6,068 nucleotides of DNA, from the NCBI GenBank assembly GCA_028678445.1, contig JAJRDJ010000067.1, positions 1 through 6,068 of the forward strand. Direction: 5' to 3'. The notes under the pieces were generated by a model. It ran no database searches, had not been told where the DNA came from, and saw only the letters and a program-made list of their open reading frames with translations. Of the stretch, positions 5,943-6,068 are shown in pieces; positions within the stretch are counted from its first letter, which is position 1; each line of letters starts with the position of its first letter. The stretch is from Methylococcaceae bacterium. GTDB lineage: Bacteria > Pseudomonadota > Gammaproteobacteria > Methylococcales > Methylococcaceae. A program made the translations under genes and the position numbers.

Positions 5943-6068
5943 ATGGTCAGAAAAAACAATACGGTCAATCTACCCACCGTTCCCGCACAGCAGGCGCCTG
6001 GTGCCATCAGGGTTTGCGTTCGGGATGGCCTGAATCCGTTACGGTCGGGATTTGTTTCTCTTTACCGC
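5943..6068 (+). CDS. Partial gene, possibly a beta-sandwich domain protein (5' end only)
   Basis: The frame is open from ATG 5943 to the window end, 42 codons, and starts one base after the metallopeptidase stop behind a strong ribosome binding site, so it is almost certainly the next gene of the operon. The visible N-terminus is a short polar/Pro-containing stretch followed by GAIRVCVRDGLNPLRSGF and VSLYR. The alternating V/I pattern, a D-G turn and a later PL...VSL resemble the start of a carboxypeptidase-regulatory-like or Ig-like beta-sandwich. No signal peptide is evident. The rest is outside the window, so the domain assignment is tentative. Confidence 0.65.
   Translation, partial: MVRKNNTVNLPTVPAQQAPGAIRVCVRDGLNPLRSGFVSLYR

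Overview
The window is GC-rich, densely coding DNA from a Gram-negative bacterium. Its periplasmic multihaem cytochrome c, Shine-Dalgarno-led genes and codon choice fit a proteobacterium. A gammaproteobacterium, possibly methanotroph-like, is my best guess, but that is an impression and not something the sequence proves.

Layout, all confident genes on the + strand: (1) 1-189 is a short upstream region with one hairpin and no supported gene. (2) 190-2451 encodes an exported or membrane-anchored octahaem cytochrome c fused to a HEAT-like stretch and four consecutive 34-residue TPR units. (3) 2452-3233 is a gene-poor gap of about 780 bases. Its first part holds, on the - strand, what looks like a decayed piece of an IS91-type transposase. 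Its second part holds inverted repeats and a possible promoter. (4) 3234-6068 is a tight gene string, probably one operon: two tandem paralogues (221 and 226 aa), a 445-aa soluble zinc metallopeptidase, and the first 42 codons of a further gene that runs off the window. Gaps within the string are 17, 6 and 1 bases.

The two paralogues are the most unusual content. Each has a Glu-rich, nearly Lys/Arg-free N-terminal segment of about 57 residues, then a basic helical segment, a glycine-zipper-like hydrophobic core, an Ala-rich stretch, and a conserved RWVRRG-type C-terminal tail. I do not recognise them as a named family. The metallopeptidase carries HEVGH, a downstream ExxAD and an HPxxxxR motif, the layout of M48-like gluzincins, but without the usual membrane helices. 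The partial last gene begins like a short linker followed by a beta-sandwich (carboxypeptidase-regulatory-like) domain.

A reasonable but unproven reading is that the peptidase processes or handles the two glycine-zipper proteins, and that the fourth protein is a further component. The cytochrome upstream appears to be an independent transcription unit, separated by the mobile-element debris.
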